Part shown: positions 18,538-27,600 of the stretch, piece by piece
Layout: each line of letters begins with the position of its first letter
Numbering within the stretch: position 1 is the first letter of the stretch
Source of the DNA: Verrucomicrobiales bacterium
GTDB taxonomy: Bacteria > Verrucomicrobiota > Verrucomicrobiia > Verrucomicrobiales > SLCJ01
Direction of reading: 5' to 3'
Assembly: GCA_024636835.1 (NCBI GenBank)
Contig: JAGXGH010000123.1
Coordinates: 1-54,071, forward strand
DNA length: 54,071 bases
The notes under the pieces: model-generated
Databases searched by the model: none
The model's input: the letters and a program-made list of their open reading frames with translations, nothing else
Told to the model about the DNA's origin: nothing
Program-made: the position numbers and the translations under genes

Positions 18538-20334
18538 CATATTCATAGCTCCATGAATCTAATCGCTCGGAAACCCTCACCGCTTCTTCGCTTCATCACG
18601 TTCCTCCTGATCGTGGCCAGCCTCCAATTAGCGAAGGAAGTGTTTATTGTCTTCGCGTCTGCCTGCTTACTGACGTTCCTTCTCAATCCAATCGTTCGAT
18701 ATCTTGAGCGTATCGGCGTGCGACGCACATTCGCTGTCATTCTAACGACAATCGCGATCTTCTCACTACTAGGTGGAATCAGCTACACATTAGGGAATGA
18801 GCTTCGTTCTCTCGCAATCGAGCTTCCTAGCTATAAAGAAAACATCAGCGAAAGAATCGATAGCTTTCGTGAATTCAACAAGAAGGGGGTGCTCAAGGAT
18901 CTCACAAACACCTACGAAGAAATCGTCACCCGTGCCGAAGCCAAGGAAAATGATGATCTCAGCGACGAAGACAAAGACGCTCAGGCTGTCCGTTTGGTGA
19001 ATCCAGAACCTATCAACAAGACCATGATGCAGGTGGTCTTCACCCCCATGCTTAGTGGTCTCGGTATGTTTGGAGCGACCATGGTTCTCGTCATTTTCCT
19101 CCTTATTCGTCAACAAGACCTCAGGAATAGGATCATGCGATTAGCAGGAACTAGCCGACTCACTGCGACTACTCGCGCGCTCGACGAGGCGGGGAGCCGG
19201 ATGAGTCGCTATCTTTTTGCTCAAACAATGATCAACTCAGTGTTTGGAATTGCACTTGCCGTTGGGCTCTATTTCATCGGTCTTCCCTATGTTATTCTGT
19301 TCGGCTGTCTCGCTGCCGTTTTGCGATTCATCCCATATATTGGCGCATGGATGAGCGGACTCATCCCATTGACTCTTTCGGTCGCCATTTTCGACACTTG
19401 GCAAGAGCCGCTGCTCATTGTTTGCCTCGTCGCCTCCCTCGAATTGACTACCAACATGATTCTCGAGCCGATCTTCTACGGACAGAGCATTGGTGTCTCC
19501 GAGGTTGCGCTGTTGGTAGCAATTACATTTTGGACATGGCTGTGGGGACCTATTGGTCTCCTCCTTGCCACACCCATGACCGTGTGTTTTGTCGTCCTTT
19601 GTAAATATATTCCGGAATGGCAATTCGTCGACACGTTGATGTCCGACAAACCTTTGATGAATCCCAGCCTGGTCTTTTATCAACGATTACTTGCCATGGA
19701 TGAGCGAGAGGCCGCCCGAGTCCTCAAACAAGAAATCACCAGGCGTCCATTCTCCCAAGTGATCGACGATACAGTCATCCCTGCATTGACCATCACCAAA
19801 CGCGAATACAACCACGGACGACTATATGATCGTGAGGTCTTCAATATCGCACAGAGCACTCGAGCCATCGTGGAACAACTCACCCGCTCCAAAAACCTAA
19901 AAAACAAACTTGAGTCTACAGATGACGAACGCCCTCTCGTCCTGGCTCGTGCATTCGGAGATGAGATTGACGAGCTTCCACTCCATATGTTTTCCGGCCT
20001 TGATGCTTCGCAATCATTCCGACTTGTTATCCTATCAACACACCTCCTCAGCTCAGAGATTATTCAAGAAATCGACAAACAGCGACCAAGCGCATTTTTG
20101 ATCAGCTCACTCCCTCCAGGGAAAGTATCCGTTGCAAAAATGCTCGCTATTCGTTTGCGCGAGCGATTCCCGGAACTACCAATCATCTTCGGACATTGGA
20201 CTCATGACGATACCAACATCGAGGGAGAGCGCTTGGACATTGACGCCGAAGGCATCCCTCCAGTTCTCGTCCACAGCCTGACTGAAGCGACAAAAGCCAC
20301 CTCACGCGCGGTGCTGATGAACGGAAAGCAATAG
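18532..20334 (+). CDS. AI-2E family (PerM-like) permease with C-terminal soluble domain
   Basis: A 600-residue protein. Residues 18-357 form the AI-2E/PerM permease: an N-terminal helix pair, a variable charged loop (residues 100-160), then RYLFAQTMINSVFGIALAVGLYFIGLP, the family signature, and RFIPYIGAWMSGLIPLTL near 265-282. Residues about 385-600 are a soluble extension with alternating strands and helices (ERPLVLARAFGDEIDELPLHMF, FRLVILSTHLLSSEIIQEID, AFLISSLPPGKVSVAKMLAIRLRERFPELPIIFGHW). This resembles a Rossmann-like, B12-binding-type fold without the His motif. Transport substrates of the family are mostly unproven, and the name does not establish quorum signalling. The start may be 18553. 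Confidence 0.82.
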   Translation: MRHIHSSMNLIARKPSPLLRFITFLLIVASLQLAKEVFIVFASACLLTFLLNPIVRYLERIGVRRTFAVILTTIAIFSLLGGISYTLGNELRSLAIELPSYKENISERIDSFREFNKKGVLKDLTNTYEEIVTRAEAKENDDLSDEDKDAQAVRLVNPEPINKTMMQVVFTPMLSGLGMFGATMVLVIFLLIRQQDLRNRIMRLAGTSRLTATTRALDEAGSRMSRYLFAQTMINSVFGIALAVGLYFIGLPYVILFGCLAAVLRFIPYIGAWMSGLIPLTLSVAIFDTWQEPLLIVCLVASLELTTNMILEPIFYGQSIGVSEVALLVAITFWTWLWGPIGLLLATPMTVCFVVLCKYIPEWQFVDTLMSDKPLMNPSLVFYQRLLAMDEREAARVLKQEITRRPFSQVIDDTVIPALTITKREYNHGRLYDREVFNIAQSTRAIVEQLTRSKNLKNKLESTDDERPLVLARAFGDEIDELPLHMFSGLDASQSFRLVILSTHLLSSEIIQEIDKQRPSAFLISSLPPGKVSVAKMLAIRLRERFPELPIIFGHWTHDDTNIEGERLDIDAEGIPPVLVHSLTEATKATSRAVLMNGKQ

Positions 20335-20355
20335 GGACATCGAAAGGATTACCTT

Positions 20356-20856
20356 TCACTCGCCCACGCCCTGAAGTCGCGCAGGCACGTCCTTGACGTC
20401 GATACCCGCAGCCGTAAGCACGTCCCACACAGCGATCAATGCCTCGAGCGGTGCGCGACGGTCGGGCTCTAGTTCGAACCTCGCCCCTGCACCGATACTC
20501 GCCTTGCGAACCTCCAACATCTGCTTCATCAACTGCGGATTTTCCACCACCGTCCCGTCAATATAAATCGCTCCGTCTTGATCGATCGAAATCACCACAT
20601 CAGCAGCCTGTATCGCTTCACCTCCAATGTTCGCCGCGGAGGGCAACTGAATATCCAACCGCCGCTGATCCACCTCCCCACCGCTTTCATTCTCGTTCTG
20701 CGAAACGGTCTGCGTTTGCGACTCCGCATCGCTCTTTGCTTCGTCACTGCGGAACTGCATTGTCACCACAAAGAAGATCAGTAAAATCGCCAAAATATCG
20801 ATCAGCGATAGAACCGGCACTACGGGACGGTGTTTTCTTGGATTGAGAATCTTCAT
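20356..20856 (-). CDS. exbD: ExbD/TolR-type biopolymer transport protein
   Basis: A 166-residue inner-membrane protein with one N-terminal helix (VLSLIDILAILLIFFVVTMQF) that carries the conserved proton-path aspartate at about D20. A periplasmic domain follows (LDIQLPSAA...VVISIDQDGAIYIDGTVV...PLEALIAVWDVLTAAGI). It would work with the ExbB-like protein as a proton-driven motor for the TonB-like protein encoded upstream. It is the last of three genes in the order tonB, exbB, exbD, 26 bases after exbB. Confidence 0.88.
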   Translation of the reverse strand: MKILNPRKHRPVVPVLSLIDILAILLIFFVVTMQFRSDEAKSDAESQTQTVSQNENESGGEVDQRRLDIQLPSAANIGGEAIQAADVVISIDQDGAIYIDGTVVENPQLMKQMLEVRKASIGAGARFELEPDRRAPLEALIAVWDVLTAAGIDVKDVPARLQGVGE

Positions 20857-20882
20857 CGTATCAACTGATAATCATCCACTCC

Positions 20883-21620
20883 TTACACCTGCGGCGTAGC
20901 AGCAACCGGAGCCTCGACCGCATTCTCATCCTCTCGACGCGAGCGATGCAACAGCGACACCAGTGATTGCAAAGCGACCTCGGCTTCAGAAGCTCGAACT
21001 TCCACCGAACGCGTAAACGCACTGTGCGCAATCACCGCCGGCACCGCCACCGCCAGACCTGCAATCGTCGTCGAAAGTGCACGACCGATGCCCAGCGCAA
21101 TTTGCCCAACGTCCTTGTCCGCTTCAGACAAGCCGCCAAACACCTGAACCAATCCGGCAGCCGTTCCCAAAAGTCCCAATAGCGGACTGATCGTAATAAT
21201 CACCTCCAGCGCACTGAGCCCCCATTGCATCGCTACAACCATTCGCCTCGCCTTCACTTCCACCGCCTTTGAGGTTTCCTCTTCGCTCCCATTCAAACGC
21301 GACTCATGAAACGCCGCCTCGACGATTGTTCGCAGTGGTGACTCACCATCTTCGCGATGAAGTGCAATCCGCACAGGCTCCAAGCGAGCCGTACCCGTTG
21401 AGCCAGACAGCTCAGAGAGCGAGCCCCACAGCACAGGAGGCATCACTCTATCAATCCGCAGAGCAATCATCCGCACCGCAACGATGAATACCACGACAAA
21501 TCCACAGCCAAGAATCAGCCAAAGGAACAGACCTCCTTGGGAAATAAAATCACCAAACGATGAATAGAGTGACGCACTGCTCTCACCGAGCACAGGTTGA
21601 AATATGGGGAAACTATACAT
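20883..21620 (-). CDS. exbB: ExbB/TolQ/MotA proton-channel family protein
   Basis: A 245-residue protein with three membrane helices: LFLWLILGCGFVVVFIVAVRMIAL, ALEVIITISPLLGLLGTAAGLVQVF and ALSTTIAGLAVAVPAVIAHSAF. The signature 'I...aPLLGLLGTv.Gmi..F' is present as ISPLLGLLGTAAGLVQVF, and GIGRALSTTIAGLAVAVPA is the second family motif. It forms the proton channel with ExbD and energises the TonB-like protein. It sits between the tonB-like and exbD genes in one operon. Confidence 0.92.
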   Translation of the reverse strand: MYSFPIFQPVLGESSASLYSSFGDFISQGGLFLWLILGCGFVVVFIVAVRMIALRIDRVMPPVLWGSLSELSGSTGTARLEPVRIALHREDGESPLRTIVEAAFHESRLNGSEEETSKAVEVKARRMVVAMQWGLSALEVIITISPLLGLLGTAAGLVQVFGGLSEADKDVGQIALGIGRALSTTIAGLAVAVPAVIAHSAFTRSVEVRASEAEVALQSLVSLLHRSRREDENAVEAPVAATPQV

Positions 21621-21669
21621 GAATATTTTACGGTAAACTTATCTACGAAAGTTTTAGTAATTGGGAAAC

Positions 21670-22884
21670 CTAGCCGACGAAAAACAAAAAGTCGAAGACC
21701 ACCTCGATCGGCTCTTCTCCAATTTCACTCTTCAACGAATCTGGAAATGCCGGTAGCGGCGTGCCTTTCACCGCTTCGGTAGTGAAGAGTTTCTGAACCT
21801 CGGTGACACCGTCGGCGTGTTCAACATTCACCAGCCCGACGCGGCCATCAGAACGTATTTCCATCACCACACGGATCATTCCGTTGGTGATGTATGAACC
21901 GTTCACCGGATCGTGACAGGCACGTTGCCAATTCTTTGTCACCCGCTTCGACGCCCCTGAAAGATACTTCCCAATCTCCGTTCCACGCGCAGCAAGACTG
22001 TCGATCCCTCGTGCATCCAAACGCCCGCGATAGCGTCGCTTCACCCGCTGGATATCGCCGCTTCCTCCGCCGGAAGAGGTCACTGCGCCTTGACCGTTAT
22101 TAGGAATGCTCGCCTCCCCTTCCTTACCTTGCTCTTCGGAATCGCCGGTATCCGCCACTCCTTTGCTCTCATCTTTTTCAGCCTCAGTCACCTCAGGCTC
22201 GACAGGAACTGGTTGCAAACCGGGGATTTCCATCACGTCCTCAACCACCTTTGCCGCAGCACCAGAACTCGCCGCCTGCGCTATCGGTGCCGGTGATCCA
22301 AGTGAAAGCACGCCACCGTCGCCCGGCAGTTCACCCTCACCATACTTGGTCTCCACCAACGAGTCCAAGCGTTCATCCTCCATACCCTCGTCGGTAGTCG
22401 GCACCTCTTCACCATCAGGGTCCGCCGCCGCCAAGGCAGACGCCGCTGTCATATCCCGATCACTGATCGCATTAGTGTCCTCCGGCGGCTTCTCACTGGC
22501 CTGGCCCAAGGACTCCACCAACCTGGTGTAACGCTCGCGCGCAATCTTTTCCTCTTCAGGGCTCGGCTCAGGCTCGGGAACTACAAACTGCTCAGGCTCG
22601 GAGAGCATCTCACGCCACGTTTCCGGCAACTCCTTCGCCACGTCCCTCGCTCGGTCACGAGGCGGCAATATCATCACTTCGGTCGGCGGTTTAGCTAACT
22701 CCTCAAGTATTTCCTCCTTATCCACAGGCTCATTTTCCGGAGAGCGTTGGTCTTCCTCCACCTTCACTACCACATCAGGCTTTTCGCTCAGAACGAACAC
22801 CGTCTGAGCAGCGATCGCAATCATCAGCACAACCGACAGCGATACCGCAGTAGCAAGCCAGTAATGGATGGGTCGGATATACAT
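21670..22884 (-). CDS. TonB-like energy transducer
   Basis: A 404-residue protein with an N-terminal membrane helix (LATAVSLSVVLMIAIAAQTVF), a long acidic, Pro/Glu-rich periplasmic spacer (residues 35-290), and a C-terminal domain of the TonB/TolA type (residues 300-404: YLSGASKRVTKNWQRAC, GMIRVVMEIRSDGRVGLVNVEHADGVTEVQKLFTTEAVKGTPLPAFP). This architecture spans the envelope and passes ExbBD motion to an outer-membrane partner. No TonB-dependent receptor is adjacent. The pair C...DPVNGSYITNGM and the 'W...' helix look more TolA-like, so a Tol-type role is also possible. Confidence 0.8.
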   Translation of the reverse strand: MYIRPIHYWLATAVSLSVVLMIAIAAQTVFVLSEKPDVVVKVEEDQRSPENEPVDKEEILEELAKPPTEVMILPPRDRARDVAKELPETWREMLSEPEQFVVPEPEPSPEEEKIARERYTRLVESLGQASEKPPEDTNAISDRDMTAASALAAADPDGEEVPTTDEGMEDERLDSLVETKYGEGELPGDGGVLSLGSPAPIAQAASSGAAAKVVEDVMEIPGLQPVPVEPEVTEAEKDESKGVADTGDSEEQGKEGEASIPNNGQGAVTSSGGGSGDIQRVKRRYRGRLDARGIDSLAARGTEIGKYLSGASKRVTKNWQRACHDPVNGSYITNGMIRVVMEIRSDGRVGLVNVEHADGVTEVQKLFTTEAVKGTPLPAFPDSLKSEIGEEPIEVVFDFLFFVG

Positions 22885-22930
22885 GCAAAAAGTCAGCGAG
22901 AACTTCGATCAAAAGCGAAGTCGACATTCA

Positions 22931-23566
22931 TTAGTTGCGAACAAAATAGCTCAAATTCTCAAGCTCCACGGCGAGGTCGACATTCTTTACCATCACGTGA
23001 TCCGGCACGTCCACCACCGTCGGTGAGAAATTTAAAATAGCCTGCACTCCAGCATCGATCAATTGATCAACCACATCCTGCGCCGCGCTAACGGGCACCG
23101 CCAAAATCGCCATCCGCACGTCGTTCTTATTCACAAAACCCATCATCTCTTCCTGCGGGATTACCGGAACGCCATCCACCTTCGGGTCTCCACGCCTCGC
23201 AGCGATATCAAATGCAGCAAGAATCTCAAACCCTTCCTTTTGGAATCCGCTGTAGCGCAGTAATGCTGACCCCAGGTTACCGGCACCCACTAACACCACA
23301 GGCTGTAGCCGATTCCGCCCCAATGCATCGCGGATCATCTCCACCAATGTATTCACATTATATCCCAACCCTCGCGTGCCAAAATGCCCGAAGTGCGCCA
23401 AATCCTTGCGCAACTGCGTCGGTTTCACCCCGGCGACGCCCGCCAGCGACTCCGACGACACCGTGTTCACGTCATTTTCGATCAAGCGCTGCAGGCATCG
23501 CTGATAAATCGAAAGTCGATACACCGTCTTTTTCGGTATTACTGGTGCTGGCAGGGATTCTTTCAT
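22931..23566 (-). CDS. rex: Redox-sensing transcriptional repressor Rex
   Basis: A 211-residue repressor that senses the NADH/NAD+ ratio and usually controls fermentation and anaerobic genes. It has an N-terminal winged helix (RLSIYQRCLQRLIENDVNTVSSESLAGVAGVKPTQLRKDLAHFGHFGTRGLGY) and a Rossmann domain with VLVGAGNLGSALLRY and AAFDIAARRGDPKVDGVPV. The C-terminal swap helix LAVELENLSYFV is intact. The start at ATG 23566 gives the usual N-terminus; the frame extends 7 codons upstream. A Rex operator-like site lies 48 bases upstream, which suggests self-control. It is divergent from KDPG aldolase. Confidence 0.96.
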   Translation of the reverse strand: MKESLPAPVIPKKTVYRLSIYQRCLQRLIENDVNTVSSESLAGVAGVKPTQLRKDLAHFGHFGTRGLGYNVNTLVEMIRDALGRNRLQPVVLVGAGNLGSALLRYSGFQKEGFEILAAFDIAARRGDPKVDGVPVIPQEEMMGFVNKNDVRMAILAVPVSAAQDVVDQLIDAGVQAILNFSPTVVDVPDHVMVKNVDLAVELENLSYFVRN

Positions 23567-23613
23567 ACAGCTTGGTGAGTATTCCATAACTAAACGCGCC
23601 AGCTAGTGAAAAT

Positions 23614-23631
23614 CCGTTAATTATTTCACAA
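23614..23631 (-). promoter_or_regulatory. Candidate Rex operator
   Basis: On the minus strand this reads ttgtgaaataattaacgg. Against the known Rex consensus TTGTKAANNNNTTMACAA it matches every defined position except the last two. It lies between the rex start (23566) and the eda start (23753), so it could control either or both. No binding data are implied. Confidence 0.6.
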
Positions 23632-23752
23632 GCCCTCTCGATACCCACCTAAAATTCCGCCGAATCTATGACCTCCAACGAATCTCGGTTGTATCATAGG
23701 GCTTACTTGCTAGCGTAAATTGCTCCCTCATCTCCATAGCTAATCCTTATTT

Positions 23753-24391
23753 ATGAGTTCTTCACTTGCCACCGCACTCCGTCAACACGCCCTCGTTCCC
23801 GTCATCGCCCTAGAGAACGCCGATCAAGCCACCGACCTCGCTGCCGCACTTGTCGATGGCGGACTTCCGGTCGCAGAGGTCACCTTCCGCACCGCCGCTG
23901 CTGAATCCGTCATCCGCACCATGGCGAGCCGAGGTGACATGCTCGTCGGAGCAGGCACCGTATTGACCAAGGAACAAGCCGACCGCGCGAAAGACGCCGG
24001 AGCCACCTTCGCCGTGTCACCTGGATTCGATCCAAACGTCGTCAATCACTGTCAGAATATCGGCCTGCCCATCTTCCCCGGTGTCATCACACCATCCGAC
24101 ATCTGCGCCGCCATTTCCCACGGCCTTACTGAATTGAAATTTTTCCCCGCGGAGTCCTTCGGCGGACTCTCCACCCTTAAAGCGCTCGCCGGTCCGTTCG
24201 GCGGCATCGAATTCATGCCCACCGGTGGCATCAGCGAATCCAACCTCGCCAGCTACCTCGCCTTTGACCGCGTTATCGCTTGCGGCGGAAGTTGGATGGT
24301 CGCTCCAAAACTTTACGCCGACGGTAACTTCGACGCCGTCCGCGCCGCCGTCGCCGAAGCCGTTACCCTCGCCAAATCCTGCCGAAACTAA
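23753..24391 (+). CDS. eda: KDPG/KHG aldolase
   Basis: Class I aldolase of 212 residues that splits 2-keto-3-deoxy-6-phosphogluconate into pyruvate and glyceraldehyde 3-phosphate (Entner-Doudoroff and uronate routes). Family motifs are LVPVIALENADQATDLAAALVDGGLPVAEVTFRT (catalytic Glu region), MLVGAGTVLTKEQADRAKDAGATFAVSPGFDP, LPIFPGVITPSDICAAISHGLTELKFFPAESFGG (Schiff-base Lys in LKFFPAE) and MPTGGISESNLASYL. Uronate catabolism would connect it with the GH105 glycosidase in this window, though they are 12 kb apart. It shares its upstream region, and possibly the Rex site, with rex. Confidence 0.95.
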   Translation: MSSSLATALRQHALVPVIALENADQATDLAAALVDGGLPVAEVTFRTAAAESVIRTMASRGDMLVGAGTVLTKEQADRAKDAGATFAVSPGFDPNVVNHCQNIGLPIFPGVITPSDICAAISHGLTELKFFPAESFGGLSTLKALAGPFGGIEFMPTGGISESNLASYLAFDRVIACGGSWMVAPKLYADGNFDAVRAAVAEAVTLAKSCRN

Positions 24392-24679
24392 AAAACTTAG
24401 TCATTAGTCAACCAAGGGGCGCAAGCCCCACCGTGGCGGGGGCATCCTGCCCCCAAGCCAAACAACACAACCGTGGCAGGGCCATCCTGGTTAATTTCCC
24501 ACCCCCGGCGACACCACCATGGCAAACCTCGCCGAAGTCGAAAAACTCGGCGGCGGCGGATCAGCCCGCGTCGATCGCTAAGCTCCACCGTGGCGGTGGC
24601 TTCCAGCCACCAAGCCAAACAACAGGCATCATCTCGGACAGAATTTACAAGATTTACAGGATTGAGAAGCAAAGCCCGA
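24392..24679. repeat. Dispersed repeat cluster (copy A)
   Basis: There is no supported gene in this stretch. It holds three units of a GC-rich repeat, at about 24418-24465, 24470-24490 and 24585-24620. The best unit reads ccaccgtggcggtggcttcc followed by agccaccaagccaaac, and is a partial palindrome. Bases 24527-24580 upstream of the last unit match 28201-28254 in length and order (35 of 54 identical by hand alignment). This suggests that the repeat element is longer than the palindrome. Confidence 0.75.
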
Positions 24680-27600
24680 TCATTTCCCGCTTAGGTCGTG
24701 AATCGTCCCGTGCATCGAGTTGGTGATCGGTATGCCATTCTCTCCCTGCACAACAATATTAAGTTCGTAGCACTGAGTTGGTGCCAACGATGGGATCTGA
24801 ATCGAGACGATCCGCCCATCCTCACTCAGATTAGCCCCAGTAATCTCCAACACCTTCTCGTTATAGTGATTCGAACCATACTGCTGGGATCGCTTGAGCG
24901 ACCAGGTCTTCATCACAAAAGCGTCTTTGTTTACGCTCTGGGAATCAAGCGGATCACTGAAGGTGACATCCATCGTGCCTGATCTCACGTGCACCGCGAG
25001 CGGAATATTCGCGGGCTGAGCAGTCCGGCGAATCCGGTAAAACCCGCCAGGGTCTGAAGCATTGCTCGCCCACGAGGTCATTCCACAAGTATAGAGCGCG
25101 CCATCATCATGGAACCGCCCACGCATGATGCCGGTAGGAAACGCAGGCATCGGCAAATCGTACACCGCGCCCTGCCAGACATCGCCGACTTTTTCATGAG
25201 GTACGATGTAGGCCCGGCCCATCCCGTAGCTCAAATTCAGGAGCGATCCTGCTAAGTTGCCCCAGGCATCTTTCGGCACCCAAACCAACTCAGCGGGACT
25301 GCGATCCTTGATATTGTCAATCCACACCATCGGTTGCTCCATCGCATCATCCGAGGGATCAGTGACATCCGTGTAACCCAGCATATTACCATAAAACCCA
25401 TGATCATCGATCCGATTGATCCGGTTCTTGGGCGTCCAGTTGCCTTCCTGGTCGGTGATGAAAAAGGACCCATCCTCATTCAAACAAACGCCATTCGCGG
25501 CTCGGAGACCACTTGCAAGGATTTCCGTCTTCGATCCGTCCGCACTGATCTTCAGCAGTGTCCCGTGTTGAGGCACCAAGCCGGGAAGCGCATGACGTGC
25601 GGACTTCGCATAATAAAAGTTCCCCGCGTCATCGGTCTGCAAACCCATAGCAAATTCATGGAAGTGCTCGGTGACTTGATGGTCGTTGTTGAAGCATTCG
25701 AGAAAATCAATCTCTCCGTCATCATTCAAATCACGCAGCCTCACCAATTGATCACGACAGGTGATGAACAAATCATCGCCCCGAAACTTCACGCCCAGCG
25801 GTTGGAACAATCCTGTAGCGATTCGCCGCCATCGCAAATCAGCCGGGGCTGGCTCGGCAATGCCATCGACGCGCCACACATCACCCGTCCAACTGGCAAC
25901 GATGGCCGCCTTGCCATCCGGAGTAAAATCAAACCCACCCGGACGCACCAGACTATTCCATGGATTAACCATAGGCAGGGGAAAAACATCCACCGCAAAT
26001 GGCACCGCATCCGAACCTGCCATCGATCGTGTCACGATCTCATCTTTCCACTGTCTTGGCCCACCGTGAGTCAGCGACTCCAACTCCAGCGGGACGTCCA
26101 TCGCTTTTGCGAGCACATCTACATCCAAAACCGTGTCGCGAGAAATCAACACCTGCACAACTGCCCCACCACCCAGTGTCGCCACCCAAAACCCCTCGCT
26201 CTTTTTCAGCACTCCTTCACCGACCAAAGCAACGTTCACCGAGTCAGGAGCGACGCGCAATTTCAACGCATCATCCGCCGTTCCCACATTGATCGTCCTG
26301 ACAAACACCGCCTTGCCGTCCAGCTCAATCCAACTCGGCGACTCCAGCACGCGCACGCCATGCACCTTAATCTCGATGATCGCCTTGTCACCATACTGAT
26401 ACATCCCGACATACTCCGCCCACTCTTTTGGCAAGGGCCCGTAATGCTTTCCATCTTTTCCTAACAAACGATCGTCTTCCCATGAACCATTCGGCGACGC
26501 CCACCCCGGCCCAATAGGATTCACAAAGTGCCTATCTCCCGTTAAACTGAGATGCGTGCCATGGCTGCGATCGAAAGCAATGCTGCGCCAGTTGATAAAA
26601 TCACCGGTGGTCGCCGTCGCAAACTGCATGGTGTCGTGATCATAGACCATCCAGGCCCTGCCCTTGCTCACCCCACCCGGCCCCTCATCAAGACGAATCG
26701 CGATCCCTTTTTGAACGATGTTGCTTTTATCGACCTGATAGGTCCACATCATCGTCGAACCGAAATCCATACTCAAATAATAGGGTGGTGCGCGATGCTC
26801 GACCTCGCGCTTTGCCAACGCCAAGCCTTTTGGCAATCCTGCCAAATACTCCGCGGTAATTTGAGTGTATTGGCTTGGGTTATCCTCGCGCAAAAACTCC
26901 TCACGGATGTAATGAGCCACCGCATACTTCTGCATCGTCGTCAGCTGCGGCATCGCTGTCATCGCCTGATAACCATGAGTCAGCGTTTCGACAATTGAAT
27001 GCGGGTCCGCTCCATTCTTGAAAGCCTCCACGGAAAACTTGCGAGCCGTCGGTAACGACCCCGGCAACTCTTTGGTCCCGTGACACATCACACATAACGA
27101 CTGATAGATTTGCCCGCCTTTCTTCAGTGTCCTACCATTCCATTGCGACACAAGCAATCCATGGTCTGAACGCTCCAAGGGCTGCACCCAGGCGTTCACC
27201 ACCTTGGCTCCGGCATTCTCTAAATGAACCAGTGGCCTCCAGGCGACCTCACTCAACTGATTGGCAAAATCCGGTGTATTGGCACTTCTCCCATAGCCTT
27301 GAAACAACAAATGAATCTCATCGTCCGGCAAGGCGCGTTGCCAAACCTGCAGTTTACTGACTTGGCCCTCGCTTAGAACACCCCCGAAATCCTCTGCCGC
27401 CGCCGCCACTTTCAGGACGTGCTTGTCCTCATCAGGTTTGGAAAACGATTTCCTCTCAGCCACCATCACCCCATCGAGCCACAGCTTCACATGACCTTCC
27501 CGACTGACCAACACAGCCACATGAGGTAAACCATCGCTGACGTTTCCACCGCCGGTCATCTTTCCCAGCCAGCCAATTTCATAAACCAATGTGCCCTGTT

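Noticed and set aside
18532..20334. A quorum-sensing (autoinducer-2) export role
   Set aside because: The family name alone is weak evidence; no luxS or lsr genes are in the window.
24519..24581. A 20-residue ORF (MANLAEVEKLGGGG...)
   Set aside because: It lies inside repeat copy A, and the aligned copy B at 28201 does not keep an ATG or the frame.
25334..26464. A 376-residue plus-strand ORF
   Set aside because: It is antisense to the well-supported cytochrome/propeller gene, and its composition (many His, Arg, Pro) is typical of a shadow frame.
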